DNA of 64,000 bases from Marinospirillum alkaliphilum DSM 21637 (GTDB lineage: Bacteria; Pseudomonadota; Gammaproteobacteria; Pseudomonadales; Halomonadaceae): assembly GCF_900119735.1 (NCBI RefSeq), contig NZ_FPJW01000009.1, positions 97,550 through 161,549 on the forward strand, in the 5' to 3' direction. Below, piece after piece: positions 1-10,245 of this stretch (its first letter is position 1; each line of letters begins with the position of its first letter). The position numbers were made by a program, and so were the translations under genes. The notes under the pieces are model-generated. The model was not told the origin of the DNA. It made no database searches and saw nothing but the letters and a program-made list of their open reading frames with translations.

Positions 1-307
1 GACCATCGAATACAGGAACATCCAAGCGAGCCAAAACAGATCCGTTTTCATGACAAATAAATAATTTTTTATTATAATTTTCACACACTTCAAAAATGCA
101 AATCGCCATTCTATCCTTGCTTAAACTTGGATGCATCCGGTGATTCTTTATTATCTCAATATCACCTAGACTTCCTGCCCACTTGCATCCGTAAATACCA
201 TTTCGCGGCACAAATTTTCCATTTTTTTTTGTATACAAATCCATTCTTCTCCAGTTTTCAGGAAGCCAAAAACCATCGCCATCAAGCTCGTAATAGTTAG
301 TTATCAT
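1..307 (-). CDS. Candidate immunity protein gene, 3' end outside window
   Basis: An open frame starts at ATG 305-307 and runs 102 codons to the window edge without a stop. It begins MITNYYELDGDGFWLPENW and reads as a small soluble, Trp/Tyr-rich and Asn/Lys-rich protein. The start lies inside the last codons of the exoprotein gene (11-base overlap with its TAA at 297-299), so the two are probably translationally coupled. Base composition is clearly more AT-rich than the window core, as is the last ~500 bases of the exoprotein gene. In contact-dependent inhibition loci the gene right after the toxin-bearing exoprotein encodes its cognate immunity protein, and position and size fit that. I do not recognise the family, so the immunity role is inferred from position only. 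Confidence 0.6.
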   Translation of the reverse strand, partial: MITNYYELDGDGFWLPENWRRMDLYTKKNGKFVPRNGIYGCKWAGSLGDIEIIKNHRMHPSLSKDRMAICIFEVCENYNKKLFICHENGSVLARLDVPVFDG

Positions 308-3300
308 CTGACAGCTCCCTTATATCATTTAATTTGACGCTATCAGCGATGCTGGCCTTACCATTTTTAAACTCAACCTGCGTAGTCTGCCCAGGTAACT
401 CTCTATCTAGCCGTTCATCATACACCGGCCGTGCGGAACCTCTATTTACATTAACAGGATCAGTAACCTCAATTTCAACCACGTATAATGGACCGCCATC
501 ATCATTTTTCCATTCTTTTTTGACCGCAGTCACATCTCGTGCAGCCTGCGTTGTATTAGGCAATGGGTCAGTTGATGCCCAACGACCCAGCGCCATATTG
601 CTTCCTACTGCCAACTGCTCCTGAGTATTAGTATCGACAATTTGCTCTACTTTATATCCGGGTAGCAATGTGACATCTTCAACAGTGCTACCGTCAGTCC
701 ACGCAGGAACTCGACCTTGATCAGCCATTGTTTGATTAATATCATCAGCAGGTTGTTTTCCGTGAATAACAGCGCTATACGTTGGTCCGTCTTGTCCAAC
801 CATTTCTGCATCACCATGATGCGATCCATTACCCGCTTTCAGTGCATTCTGAGCGGCCTGCTCTGCCGCTTCCTTGCCCACTTCTCCCACAACAGCCCGC
901 GCTGGCATCACCGGCGGCAGTAGCTCTTCAACCGTCTCCATGAACCCTGCCGCTGCTTCCTGTAGCGCTGCTTCCCGGTTGCCTTGCATTTCCGCTACGA
1001 ATTGCCGGTCTTCCGGACTACCTGTGCTATCAGTGTAAACGAAGGTTCCCAAGGGGTCAGTAATGGCTTCCCAGGCATCTTCGTACATGCCCACCAGGAC
1101 AGCTTTGCCTACACCAAGAGGATCATCAACAATGGCTTCTACAGTATCCTTAGCATTTTCATAAGCTTGTCCGGCTGCTTCACCCAAACCGATCTCGATC
1201 GGTTTTTCGCCATTCTGGGTGGCATAGGCTGTGTAAAAACCAACCCCGTCTTCATTTTTCAGCAGGTCTTCGGCCAGCCTCGCTTCACGGGCATTGATGT
1301 TGGTGTCGTTGAAGGTGGCTTCATCTTTGGCTGCAAAGGCAGGACTGGTTTCCGTATCAAGGATGATATCCAGGAAATTTCTACCTATTGGGCTTTCTGC
1401 AACATTCTGCATGCCTGCGGCCAGGTCAGTCAGAGCACCTCGTGCACGATCGTTTTCTTCGATCTGTTCTGACCAGGTTTGGTCAACCTGACGCAAAGCT
1501 TGTTGTGTCAGCTCTCTTTTTGCCTGTTCTTCGCTGATATCATGTTGTGCAGCGTAGGCTGAAGCTGCACCCAGTATGGCTTGAGCTTCTTCGGTATATA
1601 ACTGCCGGTGTCTGACTTCCACATTGCCGACCGTATCCGCTCTTTGCGTACCCGTTGCCACTGCCTGGCTGTTCTTCAGGTTGCTGCCAAAGTCTGCTCC
1701 ACCACTGCTGTCCAGTTGTCCGCCTGCAGCCTGGTTGATCCGGTCTGCCAGTTGGCCACCAAAAGCGTTGGCGAGGGCTTCCTGGGTGTCAGTGGAGTGG
1801 GTGCCGAACAGGCCGTTGGTGAGACCACCATCCTGACCTTGCAGGAAGCGGCTTTCCATGATTTCGTGACCGAGGGTATTGGTCAGGTCTGTCTTGCTGG
1901 CACTGTCACCGGCGTCAATGAAGATGTTGCCGTATTCGGCGTGGTTCTGGTCGGCAACGGTGCCGCCTTTGATGTCTGTGAATATTGTATCTGCCAGAGC
2001 GATGCTGGTGGTTTGCTGGGCGTCATAGAAGTTGATGTCACTCAGATCAAGGCCGAATTTGTCCTGGGCCAGATGACCCAGATCACTCATGGCCTGAGCA
2101 TAAAGTTCCGGGTCACCGCTGGTGAGACCATCAAGGATGTGCTGGTTGTCCGGGTTGCGCAGCAGGTCGTTCTTGAGTTGGATGCCCTTGGCATTCTGAT
2201 CAAGGGCTTCGGCAAAGTTCAGCAAGCCCAGATGTTCATCACCATAAACAGTTGCTGCTGTACGACCGATATCCTGACCGTGTTCGTAGGTGTCCACGAA
2301 GTCATTTTTGATGGCCTCACGGCCTTGTTGCGTGGCCAAACGGTGGTCAATGGTGACCGAGGCATCCAGCGCTCCCGTCTGCTGGTCCAGGGTGATTTCC
2401 TGGCTGGCGTTCAGATCCCGGTTGACGTCCGCCAGGTCGTGTTGCTCGCCGTTTCTGGTCTGGATGGTGCCACTGCCCAGCGTGCCGTGGGTGGTCTGTT
2501 CGGTGTTATGGCCGATGTCCGTCAGGCCCAGCGTGCTGCTGCCGGTTTTGCTCAGCCCAACATTCAGGTTGATGCCCCGGGTTTCAGTGGTGTTGCTGTC
2601 GTAAAGACTGGTGACGTTAAGCGCATCAGTGGTGAGGGTGAGGTTACCCTTGTCGGTCCAGTGGCCGTTCTCGTCTCGGGTGGCACTGGCAAGAGTTGCT
2701 CCTTTGATGTCCGTTTGATCTGCCGTGATGTTGACCTGGCCACCACCGGTCAGGAAGGTCTGGTTTCCAACCCACTGGCTCTGGGATTCAGTTCCGCTGT
2801 AATTGCCGCCGATGCTGGTGAGGCTGCCGCCACTCAGACTGGCTCCGACACTCGCTCCGGTGGTCTGGCTGTTGGTGCTGTGGGTGTCCTGCAAGCTGGC
2901 CAGGATGAAGTGGCCGGTGCTGATGTCGATGTCATTTTTGATTTCGATTTCAGCTCCGGCAACCATGAAGGCCTGGCTGGTGCTGTTGAGGTTACCCGCA
3001 CTGATCTGGCTGTTGACGTGGATTTTGCTGCTGCTGTCAGTATCCGTCTGGTTGGTGCTGGCATTGGCACTGAAGGCATTGCTGCTGGTACTGAAGCTGG
3101 TACCGGCGCTGTGGGTTGTTTCATTGCTGCTGCTACTGCTGTGTTCTGTGCCCGCTGTGATGTTGACCTGATCGGCATTCAGCGTGAGGGTATTGTTCAC
3201 ACCGATGCTGCTGCCCACGATATTGAGGCTGTTGGTCGCATTAAAGGTGGCATTGCCGCCGATGTTCAGGCTGGAACCTTGCCAGGTGCCTTCAGTGGTG

Positions 3301-6300
3301 GTGCTGCGGGTTTCCGTGACGGTGGTTTCGGCACCGGCAGTGGCATAAAAACCACCGGTGGCTGTTGATGCAGCGGCAGTGGCACCTGATGCAGCCAGGT
3401 CCAGCGTGGCCTGGGCCAGTTGAGCAGTGGCCGCTGCACGGTTGATTTCATAATCCTTCAAGGCCGATTCGGCCAGTTCACCCCGCTCCACCCGACGCCT
3501 GGCATCCCGGTAGGCATCATGGGCGTCTTCAACCGCCTTTGTTGCATCATTCACGGCCTGGAGGGCATAGGCAGTGTCCACGTAAGCGTTACGTACACCG
3601 GCAGTGATGGTGGTGGTTTCGGTTTCCTGATGATACTCCGTCACCGTTCTGGCTTTGTAGCCACCCACTGTGATGTTATCCGCTTGCAGCAGGGCATCGT
3701 TTTCGACGTTGACCTGACTGGCCAGAATACTGAGGTCATCAGCCAGCATCACCAGATTACCGGCGTTGATGCTGCTGCCTTGATAGCTGGTCTTGGTGGT
3801 GCGTTCAGTGGTGGTCTGCTCGGTCAGGGTGGCGCTGGCAAGAGTGATCTCATCCTTGCCGAGGGAAAGACCCGAGCCGCTGACGCTTTCTTCGCTACGA
3901 CGGGTTTCAGTGACCTGCTTGTCTTCCGCTGCATCCAGGATGACCTGGCTGGCCGAAAGAATGGCGTTGCCCACTGCATTGAGGGTGCCGGCAATGACAT
4001 GAATGTTTTCGCTGGCTGCCATCACCAGGTTGTTGCCGGCATTCAGTTCACTGCCCTGGTGGGTGGTGCTGCTGTCATGGGTGCTGGCACTTTCAGCGAT
4101 GACCACCTTGGGCGCATCAAGGCCCAGGTTGTCCGCGACGATACCGGCGAGTACGCCAACACCTTTCATGACACTACCCATGGCACCGCGGTAGCTGGTG
4201 CTTTCATGGTGCCAGCTTTCGTTGGTCAGTTCGAGGGTATCAACAATCAGTTGATCCGGCGTCCCTTCACCATTGATGGCCTTGAAGCTGCCATCTTCCT
4301 GTTGTTCCACCGCCAGGTTGCCGATGATCAGGTCATTTTCGGCATCGAGGCTGGAGCCGGTGAGGTGGATGGTGGTGTTGGCCTGCAGCTGGATGTTGCC
4401 ACCAGTGAGACTGCTGCCGGCAGCGGTCTGTTCAAGAAACCCGGTATCTTCTGTCTGACGCCGGGAACGGGTTGTACTTACGGAGGCTTCATGCAGGGTG
4501 GCCTGATTGATGCCGGCGGTGATGGCGATAGATTCAGCATTGACACTGAGGGTATCAGTTGCATTCAGATCCGAGGCATGAATCTGTGCACTGCCATTGG
4601 CAACCAGTTGCAAATTTCCACCGGCATGAATGCTTGACCCCTGATGCTCGGTGTTACTGAGTTTCTGGAAGTTGCTGCCATTCGTGACGGTGTTGCTGAT
4701 TGAGCCGGTTTCCAGTGAAGTGATCAGAATATCACCTTCAGCCTGCAACAAGGTGTTGCCATTTCCCTTGTTTTCCACATGGGCTGCAGCCAGAACCAGG
4801 TCCTGGCCGGCTGTCAGGGCAAGGCTGCCTTGTTCACCTGTGACAGTGATGCTGGCCTGCTGGTCCATGCTGGTGTGTGAGAAATAATGACCGCCACTGC
4901 GAGATTCACCAGAGGTTTGAGTGCTGCTGATATCCAGGTTCTGCCCGGCATCAATCCCGACATGCTGCTGACCTTGTACCAGTCCACCTTGCATGGTGAA
5001 GTTTTCTTCTGCTGACAGGTGAACACGATTACCACTGATCCTGCCACCAAGATTACTGATGTTTCCGGCCGAGATATTCAGGTCACGCTGTCCGATGAGG
5101 GCGCCAGAGTTGGTCAGATCGCCGGCCAGATTCAGATCAATTGTATTGGCGGCAATCAAGGCACCACCGGGCTGCAGATCCTCCGCTGTAACACGAGCAT
5201 AAACCTGCGGCACCAATACCTGCTCAATGCTTCCATCCGGCAGCATAACCTCCTGCTCAACCATCCAGACAATATCACTGGTCAGTGCAGCAATCTGTTC
5301 CGGAGTCAGTGCAACACCGGGACGCAGGTTCCAGTCTTCCGCAATGGCCAGTGCATTGTTCATCAGGTGCAGGTATTGGGCATCATCATCACTGAAGCCA
5401 TCCAGAAAGCGCCGACCGGTCAGATTGGCCAACTGATCACGAATCAGTTGTTGTTCATAAAAGCCATCCCCCAATCTTCGTGCCGTCACAACAAAGTTGC
5501 CGGTGGTCAGCAGGTGATCGCTTGAAATCCAGTTTCTGTAGTTGGTAAAGCGTGGATCTGTTTCGACCAGATAACGGCTTTCAGGCCCGGAATGAATATT
5601 GAACAGACTATTGGTCGGTAACTGAATATTCAGCCGGTTATCTGCATTCGACTCGTGATCCGGGCTGGAGGACAGCTTACCGGTCAGAGAGCGGCTACGA
5701 TGAACACTACCACTGAGGGTTCGGGTACTGGAAATATCATGATCAGCCGAGCTGAGAGAAGTGTCAGTATTAACTGCCAGTTCAGTGATTGAAAGGTTGA
5801 TGGTGGTTTTGAGGGGAGCCGGCCTGTAGCTTTCGATCTCACCCCAGTCACGCTGGTGGTAACGCTTCAACCCGCCTCGCCAGCGACCACGCGTGTACTG
5901 ACTGGTACCGGAACGATAGACAATGTTTTCACCCAGCGCCTCCCGGTTCTCAAGATTTTCAATATCACCGATCAGGCTGCCGCCCACCAGAATACGACTT
6001 TTGTCATTGATCAGGCTGTCAGCATCAAGAACCAGGTGACCGCCTGCCAGCATTTGTCCGGGTGTTGAGTGAGTGACCTGAGTTTCGGAGGTGGATTCTG
6101 TCACCTCATATTGTGTCCAGCGACGTACAACCGTGCCGGTCTCTCTATGCACATACTGGCCGGCCCGGCTCCAGCTTGCCCAGCGATATTCAGATACCGG
6201 CACCATACGGTTGCTGCCATTTGGTCGTATATAAGTGACTTTGTGAGGTGCCACTATCTGCACCAGTGCAGTCTGAAAATCAGGATTCAGGTTTTCGATC

Positions 6301-8465
6301 AGGTCAGCCGACAAAAACAGGTTGCCTTGGGCATCAATACTACCACCGGCGTTATGAATAAGATTGGCCCGTCCATCAACCTGATTTTCATCATCCAGTG
6401 ACCCTCCCAGCGCCATGTTACCCAGGCTGAATATCAATGCATTATCGGTGTTGTGTAGTTCGCTGAAAGCAGCTTGCAAGCCATCTCTTGCTGCAATGAC
6501 AGCTGATCGTCCGTCTTCCCGGGTGTTGTAAAGGTTATTGTCCAGAACCAGGGTGATATCATCACCATAAATTCTGCCGCTACCCAGATTGTATAGGTTA
6601 TCGGCATCAATGCGTGTGATCTGGCCGTCAATCAAGCCTCTGTTGGTGATATCTGAAGCTGTTATGATATGTGTCTGAAAAGCAGTGATTTCACCTTCCT
6701 GGGTATTATGGATATCGGCGGCTGTGAGTGTCAGGTTACCGCCTGCTTGCAATAAACCTTCGTTCTGGAATGAATCATGAAAAACCAGATTGCCATGGCG
6801 TCCGATATAAATACCGTCCTGATAGGTAAAAGCCGCTCCAAGCTCCAGATTCAGGTCTTTGAGGCTGACCAGATCGCCTTCTCCAACAAGGGTTTCTGTG
6901 CGTAAATCCAACTGCTCATCAGCAATGATCAAGCCTGCTTCATTGATGATATCCAGGCTGTTTCCTGTATCCTGAACCTTTATCAGCCCGCTGCTTGAAA
7001 TCAATCCACGGGTGTTGTCGAGAGAGCCACTGAGGTTTGCGCTAGTACTCACGGAGGAAAGCAGGCTACCTTGCAGGTTGATGACTTCGCGACCCTGCAA
7101 TTGCAATTCTGCTGCCTGAATACCCTGATCATCCTCCAGGGTATGACTATTGTCCAACCGATCAAAATCGAGGCTCAGCAGGCCTGAGGACAAAATGGCT
7201 CCCTGGGTGTTATTCAAATCATTCACCTGCAGGCGGGTAGTATCCTGTGCAGCAACGATGCCCTGATGATTCTGCAGACTGTCTGACTGAATATCCAGAT
7301 CAGACTGACTCACCAGCAAACCATCACGGTTATCAAGCTGGCCAGTGAGAATATTCAGTTGGTTACCGACACTGATGGCCCCATTACGATTATCCAGCAC
7401 AGCAGTGCTCAGCTGAGCCTGATGGGTGGCAACCAGTGAGCCACTGTTTTCAATTCTGCCATCTGCAGTTAACACCAGATCACCGGAATGGGCTTCAATA
7501 TATCCTTGATTACGTATTTCGGCAGTGTTCACGCCCACACCAGTCGGTGTACCAATCAGGTGGATCTTGCCTGCATACATGCCGCCCAGGTGTGAAACAT
7601 CCACACTGATGCCGACAGTGGGCATATCGGCTTCAATCTGTGTGACCGGGTTCAAGGCAGGATCCAGCTGATTGTTGCCGCCCACAACACGGATATCCTG
7701 ACCCCAGATGCCTGCGTTGATTTTGACCGTCTGTCCAATGATATCCAGGTAATCCGTAGTACGACCATCCAGTCCCTTACCTGTGATGGACAGGTTGCCT
7801 GAACCAACCCGGTAGCCCGTAAGCTGGTTTCCACTGAATTCTGGCTTACCGGTAATCAGTGATCCGCGTGAAGCATTGATGAAGCCACAGCCGTCACAGG
7901 TGATGCCGGATGGATTGGCTACAATGACCTGTGCGCGGTGGCCAGCCACTTCCATGTAACCATTGAGCCGACTTGCCTGGTTAGAGTTGACCTCATTCAG
8001 AATGATGCGAGCCGACTGGTTGTTTTGCAGCCAGTCATTACCTTGTACCCAGCCACCCAGCTGTGTCTGGCTGTGATCACTTGAGTTATTGAGAATGGCC
8101 CCTCGCTGATCGACATCAAACTGCTTGTATACGTTGTGCGAAACGCCAGAAGAGCCCGGTGCACGGATATTAACCAGCGGTACACCATTTCCTGTTTCAA
8201 AAACCGTAGGCCTCTTCGAGGCATCAGCACCCGGATCAGCAATGATTCTGGCCTGTGCCGGGTCAATACTGGTCATTGTGGCGCCAGCCAATAATAACAA
8301 AGCCATACTGACCGGATGCAACCTGGCCAGGATTCTACGTTGCAGGGTGGTGCTGCCACCACCAAGGCTAATGGCACCACCCGTGTCTCTGGCAGCAATT
8401 TCAGAAACAACCTCTGTCTGACCTTTATGCCTGTTGAAAATGACCTGATAGCAATTCCTGTTCAT
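297..8465 (-). CDS. Two-partner secretion exoprotein, CdiA/filamentous hemagglutinin-like, with candidate C-terminal toxin
   Basis: A 2722-aa surface/secreted adhesin of the TpsA class. The start chosen is ATG 8463-8465, giving MNRNCYQVIF, the usual opening of the extended signal peptide region, with GGAGGG eight bases upstream; the frame also opens 15 bases earlier at a TTG. An Ala-Gln-Ala signal cleavage site lies near residue 72. The TPS/haemagg_act domain follows to about residue 210, with an NPSGI motif at 184-188 and a CDGC pair just after. Residues ~250-2000 are beta-helix repeats full of LDN, AGN and GNL units. A pretoxin-like region around 2150-2300 holds a GHEIMES motif (H2200, E2201). 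No VENN motif is present. The last ~139 residues, from GRVPAW at 2584, form a separate compact domain with a GRWASTDPLP stretch, and the DNA there is AT-richer. That suggests an exchangeable toxin tip, but I cannot assign its activity. It lies downstream of the transporter gene with 21 bases between them. Confidence 0.9.
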   Translation of the reverse strand: MNRNCYQVIFNRHKGQTEVVSEIAARDTGGAISLGGGSTTLQRRILARLHPVSMALLLLAGATMTSIDPAQARIIADPGADASKRPTVFETGNGVPLVNIRAPGSSGVSHNVYKQFDVDQRGAILNNSSDHSQTQLGGWVQGNDWLQNNQSARIILNEVNSNQASRLNGYMEVAGHRAQVIVANPSGITCDGCGFINASRGSLITGKPEFSGNQLTGYRVGSGNLSITGKGLDGRTTDYLDIIGQTVKINAGIWGQDIRVVGGNNQLDPALNPVTQIEADMPTVGISVDVSHLGGMYAGKIHLIGTPTGVGVNTAEIRNQGYIEAHSGDLVLTADGRIENSGSLVATHQAQLSTAVLDNRNGAISVGNQLNILTGQLDNRDGLLVSQSDLDIQSDSLQNHQGIVAAQDTTRLQVNDLNNTQGAILSSGLLSLDFDRLDNSHTLEDDQGIQAAELQLQGREVINLQGSLLSSVSTSANLSGSLDNTRGLISSSGLIKVQDTGNSLDIINEAGLIIADEQLDLRTETLVGEGDLVSLKDLNLELGAAFTYQDGIYIGRHGNLVFHDSFQNEGLLQAGGNLTLTAADIHNTQEGEITAFQTHIITASDITNRGLIDGQITRIDADNLYNLGSGRIYGDDITLVLDNNLYNTREDGRSAVIAARDGLQAAFSELHNTDNALIFSLGNMALGGSLDDENQVDGRANLIHNAGGSIDAQGNLFLSADLIENLNPDFQTALVQIVAPHKVTYIRPNGSNRMVPVSEYRWASWSRAGQYVHRETGTVVRRWTQYEVTESTSETQVTHSTPGQMLAGGHLVLDADSLINDKSRILVGGSLIGDIENLENREALGENIVYRSGTSQYTRGRWRGGLKRYHQRDWGEIESYRPAPLKTTINLSITELAVNTDTSLSSADHDISSTRTLSGSVHRSRSLTGKLSSSPDHESNADNRLNIQLPTNSLFNIHSGPESRYLVETDPRFTNYRNWISSDHLLTTGNFVVTARRLGDGFYEQQLIRDQLANLTGRRFLDGFSDDDAQYLHLMNNALAIAEDWNLRPGVALTPEQIAALTSDIVWMVEQEVMLPDGSIEQVLVPQVYARVTAEDLQPGGALIAANTIDLNLAGDLTNSGALIGQRDLNISAGNISNLGGRISGNRVHLSAEENFTMQGGLVQGQQHVGIDAGQNLDISSTQTSGESRSGGHYFSHTSMDQQASITVTGEQGSLALTAGQDLVLAAAHVENKGNGNTLLQAEGDILITSLETGSISNTVTNGSNFQKLSNTEHQGSSIHAGGNLQLVANGSAQIHASDLNATDTLSVNAESIAITAGINQATLHEASVSTTRSRRQTEDTGFLEQTAAGSSLTGGNIQLQANTTIHLTGSSLDAENDLIIGNLAVEQQEDGSFKAINGEGTPDQLIVDTLELTNESWHHESTSYRGAMGSVMKGVGVLAGIVADNLGLDAPKVVIAESASTHDSSTTHQGSELNAGNNLVMAASENIHVIAGTLNAVGNAILSASQVILDAAEDKQVTETRRSEESVSGSGLSLGKDEITLASATLTEQTTTERTTKTSYQGSSINAGNLVMLADDLSILASQVNVENDALLQADNITVGGYKARTVTEYHQETETTTITAGVRNAYVDTAYALQAVNDATKAVEDAHDAYRDARRRVERGELAESALKDYEINRAAATAQLAQATLDLAASGATAAASTATGGFYATAGAETTVTETRSTTTEGTWQGSSLNIGGNATFNATNSLNIVGSSIGVNNTLTLNADQVNITAGTEHSSSSSNETTHSAGTSFSTSSNAFSANASTNQTDTDSSSKIHVNSQISAGNLNSTSQAFMVAGAEIEIKNDIDISTGHFILASLQDTHSTNSQTTGASVGASLSGGSLTSIGGNYSGTESQSQWVGNQTFLTGGGQVNITADQTDIKGATLASATRDENGHWTDKGNLTLTTDALNVTSLYDSNTTETRGINLNVGLSKTGSSTLGLTDIGHNTEQTTHGTLGSGTIQTRNGEQHDLADVNRDLNASQEITLDQQTGALDASVTIDHRLATQQGREAIKNDFVDTYEHGQDIGRTAATVYGDEHLGLLNFAEALDQNAKGIQLKNDLLRNPDNQHILDGLTSGDPELYAQAMSDLGHLAQDKFGLDLSDINFYDAQQTTSIALADTIFTDIKGGTVADQNHAEYGNIFIDAGDSASKTDLTNTLGHEIMESRFLQGQDGGLTNGLFGTHSTDTQEALANAFGGQLADRINQAAGGQLDSSGGADFGSNLKNSQAVATGTQRADTVGNVEVRHRQLYTEEAQAILGAASAYAAQHDISEEQAKRELTQQALRQVDQTWSEQIEENDRARGALTDLAAGMQNVAESPIGRNFLDIILDTETSPAFAAKDEATFNDTNINAREARLAEDLLKNEDGVGFYTAYATQNGEKPIEIGLGEAAGQAYENAKDTVEAIVDDPLGVGKAVLVGMYEDAWEAITDPLGTFVYTDSTGSPEDRQFVAEMQGNREAALQEAAAGFMETVEELLPPVMPARAVVGEVGKEAAEQAAQNALKAGNGSHHGDAEMVGQDGPTYSAVIHGKQPADDINQTMADQGRVPAWTDGSTVEDVTLLPGYKVEQIVDTNTQEQLAVGSNMALGRWASTDPLPNTTQAARDVTAVKKEWKNDDGGPLYVVEIEVTDPVNVNRGSARPVYDERLDRELPGQTTQVEFKNGKASIADSVKLNDIRELSDDN

Positions 8466-8486
8466 TTTGCTGCCCTCCAAATCCTG

Positions 8487-10181
8487 TTAAAAGCTGGCGC
8501 TCAGGTTAAAACCAAATACAACGTCTGATGCTTCAAAACCACTGGGCTTGCTCAGCGGTGTGCCACTGAAAAAGTCATAGTTCAAAAAACGCTGCTGTCC
8601 CTTCAGGCCGAAAGCAGCTCCAGTAAGATGTTTACTTGTTAATTCTGTAGCAGAAGGACCATTGACCCTGCCGTAATCCAATCCGATATAAAGACTCTGC
8701 CGGGTTTGTCCAAGCGGTAGCGTAAGGTCGTTACGTGTGAGCCACCCCCGTTCAGACGCAAGACTACGTTCACCATCAAACCCTCGGACGGTATAGCGAC
8801 CACCAATGGAAAAAAAATCCTGTCCAACCAGATGTGTTCGATTCCACTGGTTTCTGATGGAAAGTGAGTAATGCATGGGTCTGTTCAGAAATCTCAGGGG
8901 AGTCTGGTAGTTCAGGTTGGAAGAAATGATTTCCGGCCGTGATGAACCAGCCCGGTAGTCTTCTTCAGGTGCCTTTAGCGCACCAAACGCACCTGTCCCC
9001 TTCTTGTATTTCAGATTCCAGTCCACAGAACCCTGGCCAACAAAACGACGATAGGCTGTCCCAGCCTCCCAACCGGCCATATTGCGTTTCTGCAGAGTGA
9101 TTTCTGTATCATTGATGAAGTTCCTGGAGCGGCGGATCCAGCCGTCCAGGCTGAAGGTTAGTCGGCTCAAACTATCCCGATAAATCAGCCTGGATACACC
9201 GGCATTAATATTTTGGCTTTCCCCGGAATAGATATAGCTTTCGTAAGCACCGAAAATTTCCTGATAATATTCACTTTCACTGGCATTGATACTGAACAGC
9301 CAGTAATGCCAGGGAATTGAGTAGTGTACGGACTGATTTTCAGTGCCTCGCTTGCCTTTTTCACCACCACCCAGATCCTTGCCTTTACTGACATAAAAGA
9401 GGTCATTGAGCGTCAGCGGGTTATCCCAGGACAAGGTTGCATTACCCTGATACTTGCCGGTTGAACGGCTGCCAGAATCATCCAGGCTCAAATGGACTCT
9501 GAGTGGAAAACGCTGCTGCCAATCCACAACCAGATCACTACCACCGGTTTGTTCACCTGGCGTTATGGTAATGTTTGCATTAGCAGTAGGAACCCGCTGA
9601 AGATTTTCAAGGCCTTGCTCCATGGCGCGCAGATTAAGCAGGTCTCCACTGCCAAGGGGGAGCGCATTCGCCAGTGTTACTCTCGGTGAGGTAGTATCAG
9701 TGACCCTTACCTGCTCTACCCTTCCGGGTATGACGGTGATTTCAAGTACGCCCTTGTTCAGATCCTGGGGCGCAATCACCATTCGGGTCGTAGTATAGCC
9801 ACGGCTGATGACACTGTTCTGGGTACGCCTGAGTAACTCATTGATTCCAGAAGCACCAATGCACAGTTCCGGGTGATCATCCAGTAGCTGCTGTGCCGGT
9901 CTGGCTGCCCAGGAAAAATAATCTGCATTTTTTCCGGTTATGCTGACCCTGTGAAGCGCAAAGCAGGGTGTTTCATTGGATGGCAGCCCTGATTCTGGCA
10001 AGGTTTGTGTTTCAAGACGCACATCCGGAGTTTCCTCCAGGCTACGTCGTCTTTCACGCTCACGCTCCTCAAGACGGAGGAACTCGGAGTCGGCAAGTGT
10101 TGCGACAGGGAGCTGCAGCAACACCAGCAGAAAGAAGCTGAAAATAAATAGATGGGAGCGTTCCATGCCGAATAGATCCAT
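8487..10181 (-). CDS. Two-partner secretion outer-membrane transporter (TpsB, CdiB/ShlB/FhaC family)
   Basis: A 564-aa Omp85-superfamily transporter expected to secrete the neighbouring exoprotein across the outer membrane. The N-terminus has a hydrophobic signal peptide ending near VATLADS, then a charged Glu/Arg-rich helix. A first POTRA-like domain follows (RVSITGKNADYF onward, with a Cys pair at ETPCFAL and PELCIGA as in ShlB relatives), then a second POTRA ending near residue 200. The rest is a 16-strand type barrel carrying the family's VRGFDGERSLASERG motif in the long conserved loop, and it ends in a Phe (LSASF). Length is normal for the family. Start ATG 10181 has no clear ribosome binding site; ATG 10166 is an alternative five codons in. 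The 64 bases to the next gene should hold the operon promoter, but I see no strong one. Confidence 0.93.
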   Translation of the reverse strand: MDLFGMERSHLFIFSFFLLVLLQLPVATLADSEFLRLEERERERRRSLEETPDVRLETQTLPESGLPSNETPCFALHRVSITGKNADYFSWAARPAQQLLDDHPELCIGASGINELLRRTQNSVISRGYTTTRMVIAPQDLNKGVLEITVIPGRVEQVRVTDTTSPRVTLANALPLGSGDLLNLRAMEQGLENLQRVPTANANITITPGEQTGGSDLVVDWQQRFPLRVHLSLDDSGSRSTGKYQGNATLSWDNPLTLNDLFYVSKGKDLGGGEKGKRGTENQSVHYSIPWHYWLFSINASESEYYQEIFGAYESYIYSGESQNINAGVSRLIYRDSLSRLTFSLDGWIRRSRNFINDTEITLQKRNMAGWEAGTAYRRFVGQGSVDWNLKYKKGTGAFGALKAPEEDYRAGSSRPEIISSNLNYQTPLRFLNRPMHYSLSIRNQWNRTHLVGQDFFSIGGRYTVRGFDGERSLASERGWLTRNDLTLPLGQTRQSLYIGLDYGRVNGPSATELTSKHLTGAAFGLKGQQRFLNYDFFSGTPLSKPSGFEASDVVFGFNLSASF

Positions 10182-10245
10182 TAAGATTGCACTGATGCAG
10201 ATAATGCAACCGGCCGCTCATTTCGTCTGTATTATTAATGAAACT

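Noticed and set aside
1608..3368. 586-codon open frame on the plus strand inside the exoprotein gene
   Set aside because: Antisense to the repetitive, Gly/Val/Ala-rich beta-helix region; its composition is a mirror of the repeats and there is no domain or ribosome site.
8466..8480. TTG start five codons before the exoprotein ATG
   Set aside because: The ribosome site GGAGGG lies inside it and the ESPR family motif begins at the ATG.
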